29,960 bases of DNA. Origin: Bacillota bacterium (lineage in GTDB: Bacteria > Bacillota > Clostridia > Oscillospirales > Acutalibacteraceae). This document shows positions 1 to 7,421 of the stretch, piece after piece. Made by a program: the position numbers and the translations under genes. Position 1 is the stretch's first letter, and every line of letters begins with the position of its first letter. The notes under the pieces are model-generated. The model was not told where the DNA came from. It did not search any database and worked only from the letters and a program-made list of their open reading frames with translations. The stretch is taken from NCBI GenBank assembly GCA_023391275.1, contig JAEWBE010000124.1:1-29960 (forward strand), given 5' to 3'.

Positions 1-249
1 TCGCATACTTCCCCAACCTATGGCTCCCCGTTCAACATGATGGAAAGCTTTGGCTTGAAATTTTCCGCCGCTGCTGAAAATATAGCTTATGGGCAGAGAA
101 CGCCGCAGGAGGTTGTTACCGCCTGGATGAATTCCCCCGGACACAGAGCCAACATTTTATCGGCAGCCTATACGCAGACAGGAGTGGGCGCGGCAAAGAA
201 AGCCGACGGTACTCTTTATTGGACACAGATGTTTATGAAACCGTATTAA
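1..249 (+). CDS. CAP/SCP-domain protein (YkwD-like), 3' part only
   Basis: The reading frame is open from the first base and ends at TAA 249, so the N-terminal part lies outside the window. The visible 82 residues are the C-terminal half of a CAP (cysteine-rich secretory/antigen 5/PR-1) domain as found in bacterial YkwD-like proteins. Seen are the AENIAYG block, the W-MNSPGHRANIL block that contains a conserved CAP histidine, a GVG strand and a final YWTQMF strand ending four residues before the stop. Bacterial CAP proteins are usually secreted or envelope-associated and are often linked to spores or cell wall. Their biochemical activity is mostly unknown. Any signal peptide or wall-binding repeats would be upstream. 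The family call is firm; a specific role cannot be given. Confidence 0.9.
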   Translation, partial: SHTSPTYGSPFNMMESFGLKFSAAAENIAYGQRTPQEVVTAWMNSPGHRANILSAAYTQTGVGAAKKADGTLYWTQMFMKPY

Positions 250-299
250 GCCGCGTTATCTGTAATCAACCGAACCGCCTATGCTTCGTTTTGTCCGAA

Positions 300-328
300 T
301 TGAATTATTTTATCGCACGGTATACAAT
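300..328 (+). promoter_or_regulatory. Candidate sigma-A promoter for the VOC gene
   Basis: TTGAAT (300-305) and TACAAT (323-328) are separated by 17 bases, about 40 bases upstream of the start codon at 371. Pattern match only. Confidence 0.5.
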
Positions 329-370
329 AGAAACAAATGAATCTGAATTAATTGTCTGGGAGTGCTGATC

Positions 371-772
371 ATGGTAGAACCTTATCTGAATTTTAACGGA
401 AGATGCAATGAAGCAATTGATTTTTATGAGAAAGTTTTTCATGGGCAAGGCAAACAAATTATGCGTTTTAAGGACGCGCCCCCAAGTCCGGACTTTGCCA
501 TTCCAGAGGAAATGAAGGAGTATGTGCTGCATGCGGAAATGAACATTGCCGGCACAAAGCTGCATTTCAGCGATACTCAGGATCATGCCGTCGGCGGCGA
601 CATCATTTCTCTGGCAGTTACTTTGGCCACCCCGGAGGAGGTTACCGCCGCATTCAATCAGTTGAAAGAGGGCGGTGAAGTTTTGATGGAGCTTGCGCCG
701 CAATTCTACAGCCCAATGTACGGCTGGGTGAAAGATAAGTTCGGCGTAGGCTGGCAGCTGATGTGCCACTAA
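371..772 (+). CDS. VOC family protein, PhnB-like (glyoxalase/bleomycin-resistance fold)
   Basis: This is a 133-residue single-domain protein of the vicinal oxygen chelate superfamily, in the PhnB/3-demethylubiquinone methyltransferase-like branch. The N-terminus YLNFNGRCNEAIDFYEKVF is the typical first beta-alpha unit. The C-terminal strand-turn MYGWVKDKFGVGWQL is also characteristic of this branch. Members have very diverse or unknown substrates, so no reaction is assigned. I chose ATG 371 because GGGAG (358-362) lies 8 bases upstream. The in-frame GTG at 362 overlaps that Shine-Dalgarno sequence and is unlikely to be used. The gene appears monocistronic: it has its own promoter-like sequence at 300-328 and a long hairpin right after its stop codon. 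Confidence 0.88.
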   Translation: MVEPYLNFNGRCNEAIDFYEKVFHGQGKQIMRFKDAPPSPDFAIPEEMKEYVLHAEMNIAGTKLHFSDTQDHAVGGDIISLAVTLATPEEVTAAFNQLKEGGEVLMELAPQFYSPMYGWVKDKFGVGWQLMCH

Positions 773-778
773 AACCGA

Positions 779-817
779 TTCAAAAGGGTACGGCTCCGGC
801 TGTACTCTTTTGAATTT
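779..817 (+). terminator. Probable intrinsic terminator after the VOC gene
   Basis: A 16-bp stem (779-794 with 799-814, two G-U pairs, loop TCCG) starts 7 bases after the stop codon. The trailing T-run is short (TTT), so efficiency is uncertain. Confidence 0.6.
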
Positions 818-866
818 AAAAAGATTTAGCCATGTAAAATTTATAAAATTCAATCTTTTTTTGCTC

Positions 867-896
867 TTTACAAGAACATATGTTCTGTGCTATAAT
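867..896 (+). promoter_or_regulatory. Sigma-A promoter of the radical SAM operon
   Basis: TTTACA (867-872) and TATAAT (891-896) have an 18-base spacer and are followed 24 bases later by the GTG start at 920. The spacer is almost filled by the LexA-type palindrome at 874-885, so repressor binding would directly exclude RNA polymerase. Confidence 0.75.
874..885 (+). promoter_or_regulatory. LexA/DinR (SOS) box
   Basis: GAACATATGTTC is a perfect 12-bp palindrome. It matches the Gram-positive LexA consensus core GAAC-N4-GTTC established in Bacillus and clostridia. It lies between the -35 and -10 elements of the promoter for the radical SAM/DUF4130 operon, the standard place for a LexA operator. 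The palindrome is seen directly. SOS control is inferred from the consensus match and from the predicted DNA-repair role of the genes. Confidence 0.8.
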
Positions 897-919
897 TTGT
901 ACCATGAGGAGCTGATCAC

Positions 920-2242
920 GTGGACGTTTTTGACAAACTGAAAATTCTGACCGACGCCGCGAAATACGATGTGGCCTGCACCTCCAGCGGAGTGGACAAA
1001 AAGGCAGCCGCCGGGGGAATCGGCAGCGCGTCGGCCTGCGGAATCTGCCACAGTTTTGCAGCGGACGGAAGGTGCATCTCCCTGCTGAAGGTGCTGATGA
1101 CAAACGCCTGCGCCTACGACTGCCAGTACTGCGTAAACCGCCGCTCCAACGACACACCGCGGGCTGTGTTCACGCCCCGTGAATTGGCGGAGCTGACCAT
1201 CAATTTTTATCGGCGCAACTATATTGAAGGACTTTTTCTGAGTTCCGGCGTTCTGAAAAACCCGGATTATACCTGCGAGCAAATGATTGAAGCACTGCGC
1301 ATTTTGCGGGAAGAGTACCGATTTTCCGGATACATCCATGCAAAAGCCATTCCCGGTGCGGACAGCGCGCTGATTGGGCGCCTTGGGCTTTTAGCCGACC
1401 GCATGAGCGTGAATATTGAACTGCCGTCCCAAAGCAGCCTGAGGCTGCTGGCTCCGGATAAATCAAAACATTCTATTTTGGCGCCGATGGGTTTCATCCA
1501 AAACCGCATTCAGGAAAACTGTACGGACATTATAAAATATCAGCACGCGCCGAAGTTTGTCCCGGCCGGGCAGAGCACGCAAATGATTGTGGGCGCCACA
1601 CCGGACACCGATTTTCAAATTTTGAATTTAACGGAAGGTCTTTATAAGAAATACCAACTGAAACGCGTTTTCTTTTCCGCTTACATGCCTGTGACAGAAA
1701 ATGCCCTGCTGCCCGCCATGGGCACAAAGCCCCCTCTCCTGCGCGAACACCGGCTTTATCAGGCGGACTGGCTGCTTCGGTTTTACGGTTTTGCGGCCAG
1801 TGAGCTTTTGGACAGCAGTCATCAAAGCTTCAACCCATATGTTGACCCAAAATGCAATTGGGCGCTGAACCATATGGAGCTGTTTCCTATGGACGTAAAC
1901 AAAGTCCCTTACGATAACCTGCTTCGGGTACCGGGCATCGGCGTTACCAGCGCAAAGCGCATCGTTGCCGCGCGGCGCGCCTCCTCCCTCAGCTTCGACG
2001 GTCTGAAGAAACTGGGCGTGGTGTTAAAGCGGGCGCAGTACTTCATTACATGCAGCGGCAAAATTGCGGATGGCCTGAAAATCACACAGGACGCCGTGCT
2101 TCGGTCTTTGATGTCCGCTCCCGCACTCAGCCAATACCGCCATGATCTGCCGATTCCCACCGTATCCGAACAGCTCTCTTTTTTTGAGCAGCCATCTCTT
2201 ATGGAGGAGGATGTGCGAAAATGCCTGACCGGCCAAATTTAA
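920..2242 (+). CDS. Putative DNA modification/repair radical SAM protein (TIGR03916-type)
   Basis: This 440-residue protein carries the radical SAM cluster motif CAYDCQYC (Cys64, Cys68, Cys71; CxxxCxxC), which binds the [4Fe-4S] cluster that cleaves S-adenosylmethionine. Further N-terminal cysteines (C20, C40, C43, C52), including the block ACGICHSFAADGRC, are typical of this family and could bind a second metal site. The radical SAM barrel spans roughly residues 55-290. Residues about 328-355 (NLLRVPGIGVTSAKRIV) form a helix-hairpin-helix, a non-specific DNA-binding motif. The start is GTG 920 with GAGGAG (906-911) 8 bases upstream. The family is almost always paired with the next gene's family, and in part of those genomes with a uracil-DNA-glycosylase-like domain, hence the repair prediction. 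The actual reaction is unknown. The family assignment is strong; the function is inference. Confidence 0.9.
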   Translation: MDVFDKLKILTDAAKYDVACTSSGVDKKAAAGGIGSASACGICHSFAADGRCISLLKVLMTNACAYDCQYCVNRRSNDTPRAVFTPRELAELTINFYRRNYIEGLFLSSGVLKNPDYTCEQMIEALRILREEYRFSGYIHAKAIPGADSALIGRLGLLADRMSVNIELPSQSSLRLLAPDKSKHSILAPMGFIQNRIQENCTDIIKYQHAPKFVPAGQSTQMIVGATPDTDFQILNLTEGLYKKYQLKRVFFSAYMPVTENALLPAMGTKPPLLREHRLYQADWLLRFYGFAASELLDSSHQSFNPYVDPKCNWALNHMELFPMDVNKVPYDNLLRVPGIGVTSAKRIVAARRASSLSFDGLKKLGVVLKRAQYFITCSGKIADGLKITQDAVLRSLMSAPALSQYRHDLPIPTVSEQLSFFEQPSLMEEDVRKCLTGQI

Positions 2243-3096
2243 TTTATTATTATGACGGCAGCTTTGAGGGGATGCTGTGTTGTGTGTTCGAAAGCTATGA
2301 AAAAAAGGAAATCCCCATGGACATTATTGTAACGGACACACCGCAGACCACGCTTCTGCTGACCAAAGAAGTTACGACGGATACGGAAAAGGCGAACCGC
2401 GTGCTGACCTCCATTTCAAAAAAAATGGGCTTCGACGCGCTGGATTTTGTACGCCGCGCTTTTTTAACTTTTCTTCCGCATAAAGAACTGAATATTCTTC
2501 TGTTCCTGCGGCTGGGGTACCGGTACGGCCCGGCGGTAATGAATATGCTGGCGGACGACGTGGTAAATACTCTTTTTAAAGCCGTAAAGCATTTGGATAA
2601 TGAAAGCCATCTGCTGAAAGGCTTTATCCGGTTTTCTGTTTTCAACAATGCCCTTGTAGCGGAGGTCGAACCGAAAAATTTTGTTCTTCCACTGCTGACC
2701 CGACATTTCTGCGAACGCTTCCCGGAGGAACAATTTTTAATTTATGACAAAACACACGGCATGGCGCTGGTTTATCAGCCCTATCAGTCCATGATCATGC
2801 CGATTGAGGACTTACAGATGCCTGAACCGGACGAACAGGAACAGTCCTTCCGCGATTTATGGAAGCTTTTCTACAATACCATTGAGGTGGAGGGGCGGCA
2901 CAATCCGAAATGCCGCATGAGCCATATGCCGAAACGTTACTGGAAATACATGACGGAATTCAGCGGTCCGCAAAAAAGGTATGCGAAACCGGAAAATCCG
3001 GTTAAAATGCAGTTACCCGAAGCAGCGGCAAACCTGCTGCTCCCCTGCGGGCCGCAGGAAAACGAACGGATGGAACAGCAGTTGCCCGGAATATAA
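2221..3096 (+). CDS. TIGR03915/DUF4130-type putative DNA metabolism protein, partner of the radical SAM gene
   Basis: The protein has 291 residues. It begins with the family hallmark LIYYYDGSFEGMLCCVFESY (about residues 7-26), followed by the DUF4130-like region with FLPHKELNILLFLRLGYRYG and a basic C-terminal part. The start ATG 2221 lies inside the upstream gene (22-base overlap) and is preceded by GGAGGAGG (2203-2210), so the two proteins are translationally linked. Proteins of this family occur beside TIGR03916 radical SAM proteins. Some carry a C-terminal uracil-DNA-glycosylase-like domain, but this one does not: after the conserved region there are only about 40 proline- and glutamine-rich residues. 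No catalytic motif is recognised. A role in DNA repair is inferred from partnership and from the LexA box upstream of the operon. Confidence 0.88.
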   Translation: MPDRPNLIYYYDGSFEGMLCCVFESYEKKEIPMDIIVTDTPQTTLLLTKEVTTDTEKANRVLTSISKKMGFDALDFVRRAFLTFLPHKELNILLFLRLGYRYGPAVMNMLADDVVNTLFKAVKHLDNESHLLKGFIRFSVFNNALVAEVEPKNFVLPLLTRHFCERFPEEQFLIYDKTHGMALVYQPYQSMIMPIEDLQMPEPDEQEQSFRDLWKLFYNTIEVEGRHNPKCRMSHMPKRYWKYMTEFSGPQKRYAKPENPVKMQLPEAAANLLLPCGPQENERMEQQLPGI

Positions 3097-3115
3097 AATC
3101 GGCAGGCCGCTCTAT

Positions 3116-5770
3116 TTACAGCCAGGATTTGTTAATTTTAATATAAATAGTTTTGACAATTTGTGCCAGCAAAATATAGGAAATTACAATCAGCACGAGC
3201 CAGCCGAAATAGACAAGCGGCAGGCTTGCCATGCCGAGGTAGGCGCCAAGGGCTGTAAACGGAATCAAAATTCCGGCCGCCATGATAATTGTAGTCAGCA
3301 GAACAACAGGCGCAGCCGCGCGGCTTTGGACAAACGGCAGTTTCGGTGTGCGGATCAGATGAATAATCAACGTCTGAGAAATCAGGCTCTCGATAAACCA
3401 GCCCGCGTTAAACAGCGCAACTAACGCCGGGTTGGCGGCTGTATTGCAGCCGAATACAAACCACAGCAGCAGGAATGTTGCAATGTCGAACACGGAACTG
3501 ACCGGGCCGATAAACAACATGAATTTGCTGATGCTGGAAGCGTCCCACCGGCGGGGAACACGCAGATATTCCTCATCCATATTATCCCACGGAATGGAAA
3601 TCTGTGAGATGTTATACAGCAGGTTCAATACCAAAATCTGCACAGGCATCATTGGGAGAAACGGCAGGAAGGCGCTGGCGGCGAGCATGGAAAGCATGTT
3701 GCCGAAATTTGAACTTGCAGTCATCTTGATGTATTTAATAATGTTCCCGAATATTTTACGGCCTTCAATGACGCCGTGCTCCAGCACCATCAAATCCTTC
3801 TCCAGAAGGATAATATCCGCGCTTTCCTTTGCGATATCTACCGCGGTATCCACAGAGATACCGACATCGGCGGCGCTGAGCGCGTGCGCGTCATTGATTC
3901 CGTCACCCATAAACCCAACTGTATGCCCCAGCTTTTGCAGCGCTTCAACCACGCGCGCTTTCTGCATAGGCGAAAGCTTCGCGAAAATCGTAGTATCCTC
4001 CGCCCAGCTCTGCAGTTCTTCCGCACTCATTGCCTCAACTTGGGAACCGAGCAGAATACGGTCAACAGGAAGGCCGACTTCGCTGCATATCTTTCGGGTA
4101 ACCGCGTCATTGTCACCGGTCAGAACTTTTACACGCACCCCATAATTGTTCAGGGCCTGAATTGCGGTCGCGGCAGACTTTTTCGGCGGGTCCAAAAGGC
4201 CAAGATATCCCATGAGAGTCATCCCGCTCTCATCCTTCACGCCGAAGACACCCTCTACAGATGGATTCTCCTTGCGCGCGACCGCAATGACGCGCATCCC
4301 CTGTGAATTCAAATCGGCAGCCATGCGCGCCACCCCATCCCGAATTTCACCGGTCAGCGGAACGACAGCACCTTCATATTCACAAAAGGAGCAAATCTCC
4401 ATCAATTCCTCAACCGCACCTTTGGTAATCAGCTGGCTTTTCCCCGTTCTGTCTTTCAGAACCACGCTCATTCGGCGCCGCGCAAAATCGAACGGTATTT
4501 CATCCACTTTTAAATACTCATTGTTCAGGTAGGTTACGCTTTCCTCCCCTGCCTTCTCAATTACCGCCAGATCGATCAGATTTTTCAGGCCGGTCTGAAA
4601 ATAGCTGTTAAGGTACGCGTACTTTAAGACACGCACATCTTCCTTTCCCTGCACGTTCATATGGCGCTCAATGATAATTTCGTCCCGTGTCAGGGTACCG
4701 GTTTTGTCGGTGCACAGGATATCCATCGCGCCGAAATTCTGAATGGAATTCAGGTGTTTGACAACCGTTTTCTGGCGCGCCATACTGACGGCTCCCTTCG
4801 CCAGGTTAGTGGTGACAATCATTGGCAGCATTTCCGGCGTTAAGCCGATGGCGACGGAAATCGCAAACAGCAGGGCTTCAATCCAGTTGTGTTTGGTCAG
4901 GCCGTTAATCAAAAATACAATCGGAACCATAACCAGCATAAACCGGATTAAAAGCCAGCTGACGGTATTTACGCCTTTGTCAAAGCTGGTCGGCGCGCGT
5001 CCGCCGGACAAAGTCTTTGCCATATTCCCGAAATAAGTATTGTCGCCGGTGGCCAGCACCACGGCGGTTGCCGAGCCGCTGATAACGTTGGTGCCCATAA
5101 AACAGATATTTCTTGCGTCAAACAAATCCTGATTCCCCGCCGATTTATCCGGCTCGGGGTATTTTTCAACCGGCTCTGATTCCCCGGTCAGAGCGGACTG
5201 GCTGACAAACAGGTCTTTTGCTTTCAGGATACGCAAATCCGCGGGAATCATATCGCCGCCCGCGAGCACCACGATATCGCCCGGGAGCAAATCGGCCATG
5301 TTGATTTCTTCACGGCCGTTTTCGCGGCGGATTACGGTGGCAGTGGTTTTCACCATTGATTTCAGGCTTTCCGCCTCTTTACCGGAGCGGAACTCCTGAA
5401 AAAAGCGCAGGCCGCCGCTAATGAGCACCAAAATCAAAATTACGATCACCGCCGCCGGGCTTTTTTCCGCCGGGTCGGCGAGTACGACCTCCGTTAAAAA
5501 GGAAATCGCTGCGATCACCAAAAGCACGAGGGTAAATGGGTTAACAAAGGCTTTCGCCAGCTGAACATACCAGGGGCTGGGTTTTTCGTGCGATATCTCA
5601 TTGCTCTTATACTGTTCGGAAAACATTTCAACATCGACAATGTCAAGACCCTTTTCCCGTGTTTTCAGTGTGGACAAAAGGATATACTTTTCCAGCTTCG
5701 AGTATTCAATCAGCTTCCCGGCAATGAACTGCGTATGGTCGCCGGAATCATTGATCTTGTTTTTTCTCAT
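3116..5770 (-). CDS. mgtA: Magnesium-translocating P-type ATPase (MgtA/MgtB type, P3B)
   Basis: This 884-residue membrane pump, close to the roughly 900 residues of characterised MgtA, uses ATP to bring Mg2+ into the cell. Seen in order: an N-terminal cytosolic extension, TM helices at about 75-125, the actuator motif TGES (195-198), the membrane motif LTPEMLP (310-316), the phosphorylation motif DKTGT with Asp355, TGDN (551-554), MGDGIND (621-627), then C-terminal helices. The block around NLLYNISQISIPWDNMD in the C-terminal membrane region is diagnostic for the Mg2+ subgroup rather than for Ca2+ or heavy-metal pumps. The start codon at 5770 is preceded by GGGAGGTG (complement of 5777-5784). 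The gene has its own promoter and a hairpin-containing leader (5771-5874). It converges on the DUF4130 gene with only 19 bases between stop codons. Confidence 0.95.
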   Translation of the reverse strand: MRKNKINDSGDHTQFIAGKLIEYSKLEKYILLSTLKTREKGLDIVDVEMFSEQYKSNEISHEKPSPWYVQLAKAFVNPFTLVLLVIAAISFLTEVVLADPAEKSPAAVIVILILVLISGGLRFFQEFRSGKEAESLKSMVKTTATVIRRENGREEINMADLLPGDIVVLAGGDMIPADLRILKAKDLFVSQSALTGESEPVEKYPEPDKSAGNQDLFDARNICFMGTNVISGSATAVVLATGDNTYFGNMAKTLSGGRAPTSFDKGVNTVSWLLIRFMLVMVPIVFLINGLTKHNWIEALLFAISVAIGLTPEMLPMIVTTNLAKGAVSMARQKTVVKHLNSIQNFGAMDILCTDKTGTLTRDEIIIERHMNVQGKEDVRVLKYAYLNSYFQTGLKNLIDLAVIEKAGEESVTYLNNEYLKVDEIPFDFARRRMSVVLKDRTGKSQLITKGAVEELMEICSFCEYEGAVVPLTGEIRDGVARMAADLNSQGMRVIAVARKENPSVEGVFGVKDESGMTLMGYLGLLDPPKKSAATAIQALNNYGVRVKVLTGDNDAVTRKICSEVGLPVDRILLGSQVEAMSAEELQSWAEDTTIFAKLSPMQKARVVEALQKLGHTVGFMGDGINDAHALSAADVGISVDTAVDIAKESADIILLEKDLMVLEHGVIEGRKIFGNIIKYIKMTASSNFGNMLSMLAASAFLPFLPMMPVQILVLNLLYNISQISIPWDNMDEEYLRVPRRWDASSISKFMLFIGPVSSVFDIATFLLLWFVFGCNTAANPALVALFNAGWFIESLISQTLIIHLIRTPKLPFVQSRAAAPVVLLTTIIMAAGILIPFTALGAYLGMASLPLVYFGWLVLIVISYILLAQIVKTIYIKINKSWL

Positions 5771-5800
5771 AATTTACACCTCCCGCGGTGATTTTTCGTA

Positions 5801-5841
5801 AATAAAATTCCCCTTGCCTGATTTTTTGTGAGGCAGGGGGA
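5801..5841 (-). terminator. Intrinsic terminator or attenuator in the mgtA leader
   Basis: An 11-bp stem (5809-5819 with 5831-5841, one G-U pair, 11-base loop) is followed on the minus strand by ATTTTATTT. It lies downstream of the O-antigen-ligase-like gene (stop at 5921), but also downstream of a promoter at 5881-5909 and only about 30 bases before the mgtA start. Any transcript entering mgtA from either source must pass it. It may end the ligase transcript, attenuate mgtA, or both. Confidence 0.7.
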
Positions 5842-5880
5842 TTTTCAATGTGCTGTCACTTTTAATATGATGATAAGCAG

Positions 5881-5909
5881 ATAATAGTCTTTCTTTTTTA
5901 AGAAGTCAA
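5881..5909 (-). promoter_or_regulatory. Candidate mgtA promoter
   Basis: Read on the minus strand, TTGACT (complement of 5904-5909), 17 bases, TATTAT (complement of 5881-5886). Transcription would begin near 5874 and give a leader of about 100 nt that contains the hairpin at 5801-5841. Confidence 0.6.
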
Positions 5910-5920
5910 TACAAAAGCAA

Positions 5921-7156
5921 TCAGTTCTTCATATACACAGGCTGGGCCCCGGATTCGTCGGAATAATCGGGCAGAAGCGAAGGCAGACGAAGCTTTCTCT
6001 CCAGATACTCCGAGCCAATACCGGTAGAAGAAAACATCAGCAGAAACAACATGCCGGTTTGAATCCAAAAAATGGTAACATCCGTCAACCCATGAATCAT
6101 TATCGCCATAAACGCGGCAACCAGAAGAATGTTCATATTGCTGCAAATATTGTTCTTAAACCGAAGCACCAGAAGCTTCAGTTGTGTAATGGCATAAATA
6201 CCGATTGCACCAAGACCGGCAAATCCAAAATTCAACAGTGTATCCAACAGCAGATTGTGGCAATGATATGTTTTATAGCCCCCAAACTGGTCGCAGATCA
6301 TTTGATAGGACATTGCGCCGGTGCCGAGAAGCGGATGCTGCCGGATTCCCTTTATGGCAGTCGTCCAAATGGACAGCCGCTGTTCACAGGTGCTGTCGAT
6401 TGCCTGCATCCCCCTGGGTGAAATAGCCGGAAACACAGCTCCTGCCAGGACAAAAAGGACGGAAATCAGAATCAGGCCGCCTGCCAGCCGATATCTGCCC
6501 TTCAAAAGCAGCATGGTCATAACGGCAAAGGCCATCGCCATAAATGCGGAAAGGCTTGCGGAAAGGTAAAGGCCGATTAAATTAAGCCCAATTACACCAA
6601 GATAAAAGTTTTTGTAACGTCCGTTTGTAAAAATGCGGTACATGGCTATAATAACAATGAATTCAATCATCATGCCATAGCAGTTCGCATTGTGGAAGGC
6701 GGAAATCGGCCGATAGCCCGGCGCTGCGGAGTAGGCGGTCACTTTTTGATAAACCGCAATCAGCACGCACCAGATGCTGGCAACACACGCCAAATCCATC
6801 ATATTGTTAAAAAGCTGACGGTTCATGATGCTTCTGACGTAGAAGCCGCAGATGACAACGGCAATCATTACGATTCCAAAAAGCATACCCCAATAATTAT
6901 TGTAAGTTGCGGAGACAAAAAAAGGAATAATTAAAAAGCCAAGCAAAAATTTCGTGTACGGAGCAGAAAAGGCCTTTTCCCTCGTTTTGCAATTCATCAT
7001 CGTCATTCCGGCAATTAAACAGGTTGTTGCGACACTGACGTAGAATGGCATAAAAAGAGAGACGGTCAGCAGCAAAACAATGAGTTCATCGGTATTTTTA
7101 GCCCATGGCTTTGCTTTTTCCAATACAAAATTCATAAAACTGGTAATAAGGGTCAT
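5921..7156 (-). CDS. O-antigen ligase / Wzy-type polymerase-like membrane protein
   Basis: This 411-residue polytopic protein has about ten to twelve hydrophobic segments. The large extracellular loop region holds the Wzy_C-family signature RLSIWTTAIKGIRQHPLLGTG-like block (about residues 261-281; first half quoted RLSIWTTAIKGIRQ), followed by the conserved HNLLLDTLLNFG motif. The family polymerises or ligates lipid-linked glycans at the outer face of the membrane: O-antigen in Gram-negatives, exopolysaccharide or wall glycans in Gram-positives. There are no glycosyltransferase genes next to it, so its substrate is unknown. It is an isolated gene with its own promoter-like sequence at 7223-7250. 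The start at 7156 has a purine-rich AAAGGGG very close to the ATG, so the exact start is less certain than the family. Confidence 0.85.
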   Translation of the reverse strand: MTLITSFMNFVLEKAKPWAKNTDELIVLLLTVSLFMPFYVSVATTCLIAGMTMMNCKTREKAFSAPYTKFLLGFLIIPFFVSATYNNYWGMLFGIVMIAVVICGFYVRSIMNRQLFNNMMDLACVASIWCVLIAVYQKVTAYSAAPGYRPISAFHNANCYGMMIEFIVIIAMYRIFTNGRYKNFYLGVIGLNLIGLYLSASLSAFMAMAFAVMTMLLLKGRYRLAGGLILISVLFVLAGAVFPAISPRGMQAIDSTCEQRLSIWTTAIKGIRQHPLLGTGAMSYQMICDQFGGYKTYHCHNLLLDTLLNFGFAGLGAIGIYAITQLKLLVLRFKNNICSNMNILLVAAFMAIMIHGLTDVTIFWIQTGMLFLLMFSSTGIGSEYLERKLRLPSLLPDYSDESGAQPVYMKN

Positions 7157-7222
7157 TCCCCTTTCTTCACATAATCCTAGTACAGTATAAGCCGCTCTTC
7201 ATTGAATTGATCACAGTCTTAA

Positions 7223-7250
7223 ATTATACCACAATGCAAGGGCTTAACAA
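7223..7250 (-). promoter_or_regulatory. Candidate promoter of the O-antigen-ligase-like gene
   Basis: On the minus strand: TTGTTA (complement of 7245-7250), 16 bases, TATAAT (complement of 7223-7228), about 65 bases upstream of the start codon. Confidence 0.65.
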
Positions 7251-7421
7251 GATAAATAATGAATCGAATGTAACACGCCGAGCCAGTGTATTTTAGTTGT
7301 ATTGACGATAATTGTTACGGATTTTTTAAGATTATGACAAAGATTATTTTATACTGTTAATACTCCGGCTATAATAGTATTATAAACTATAATTAAAAAA
7401 TACATGAACGGGGAACATTGC

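Noticed and set aside
3432..4145. 237-codon plus-strand frame inside mgtA
   Set aside because: It is the antisense shadow of the conserved P-type ATPase catalytic domain, without start signals or domains.
5771..5874. M-box (ykoK) Mg2+ riboswitch before mgtA
   Set aside because: The leader is only about 100 nt, and I cannot find the conserved M-box core. Only a single terminator-like hairpin is present.
7302..7375. Promoter for the CtpE-like gene (TTGACG 7302, TATAAT 7370)
   Set aside because: The two elements are far too distant to pair, and no good -35 lies 16-18 bases before TATAAT 7370-7375. A promoter is likely here but cannot be placed.
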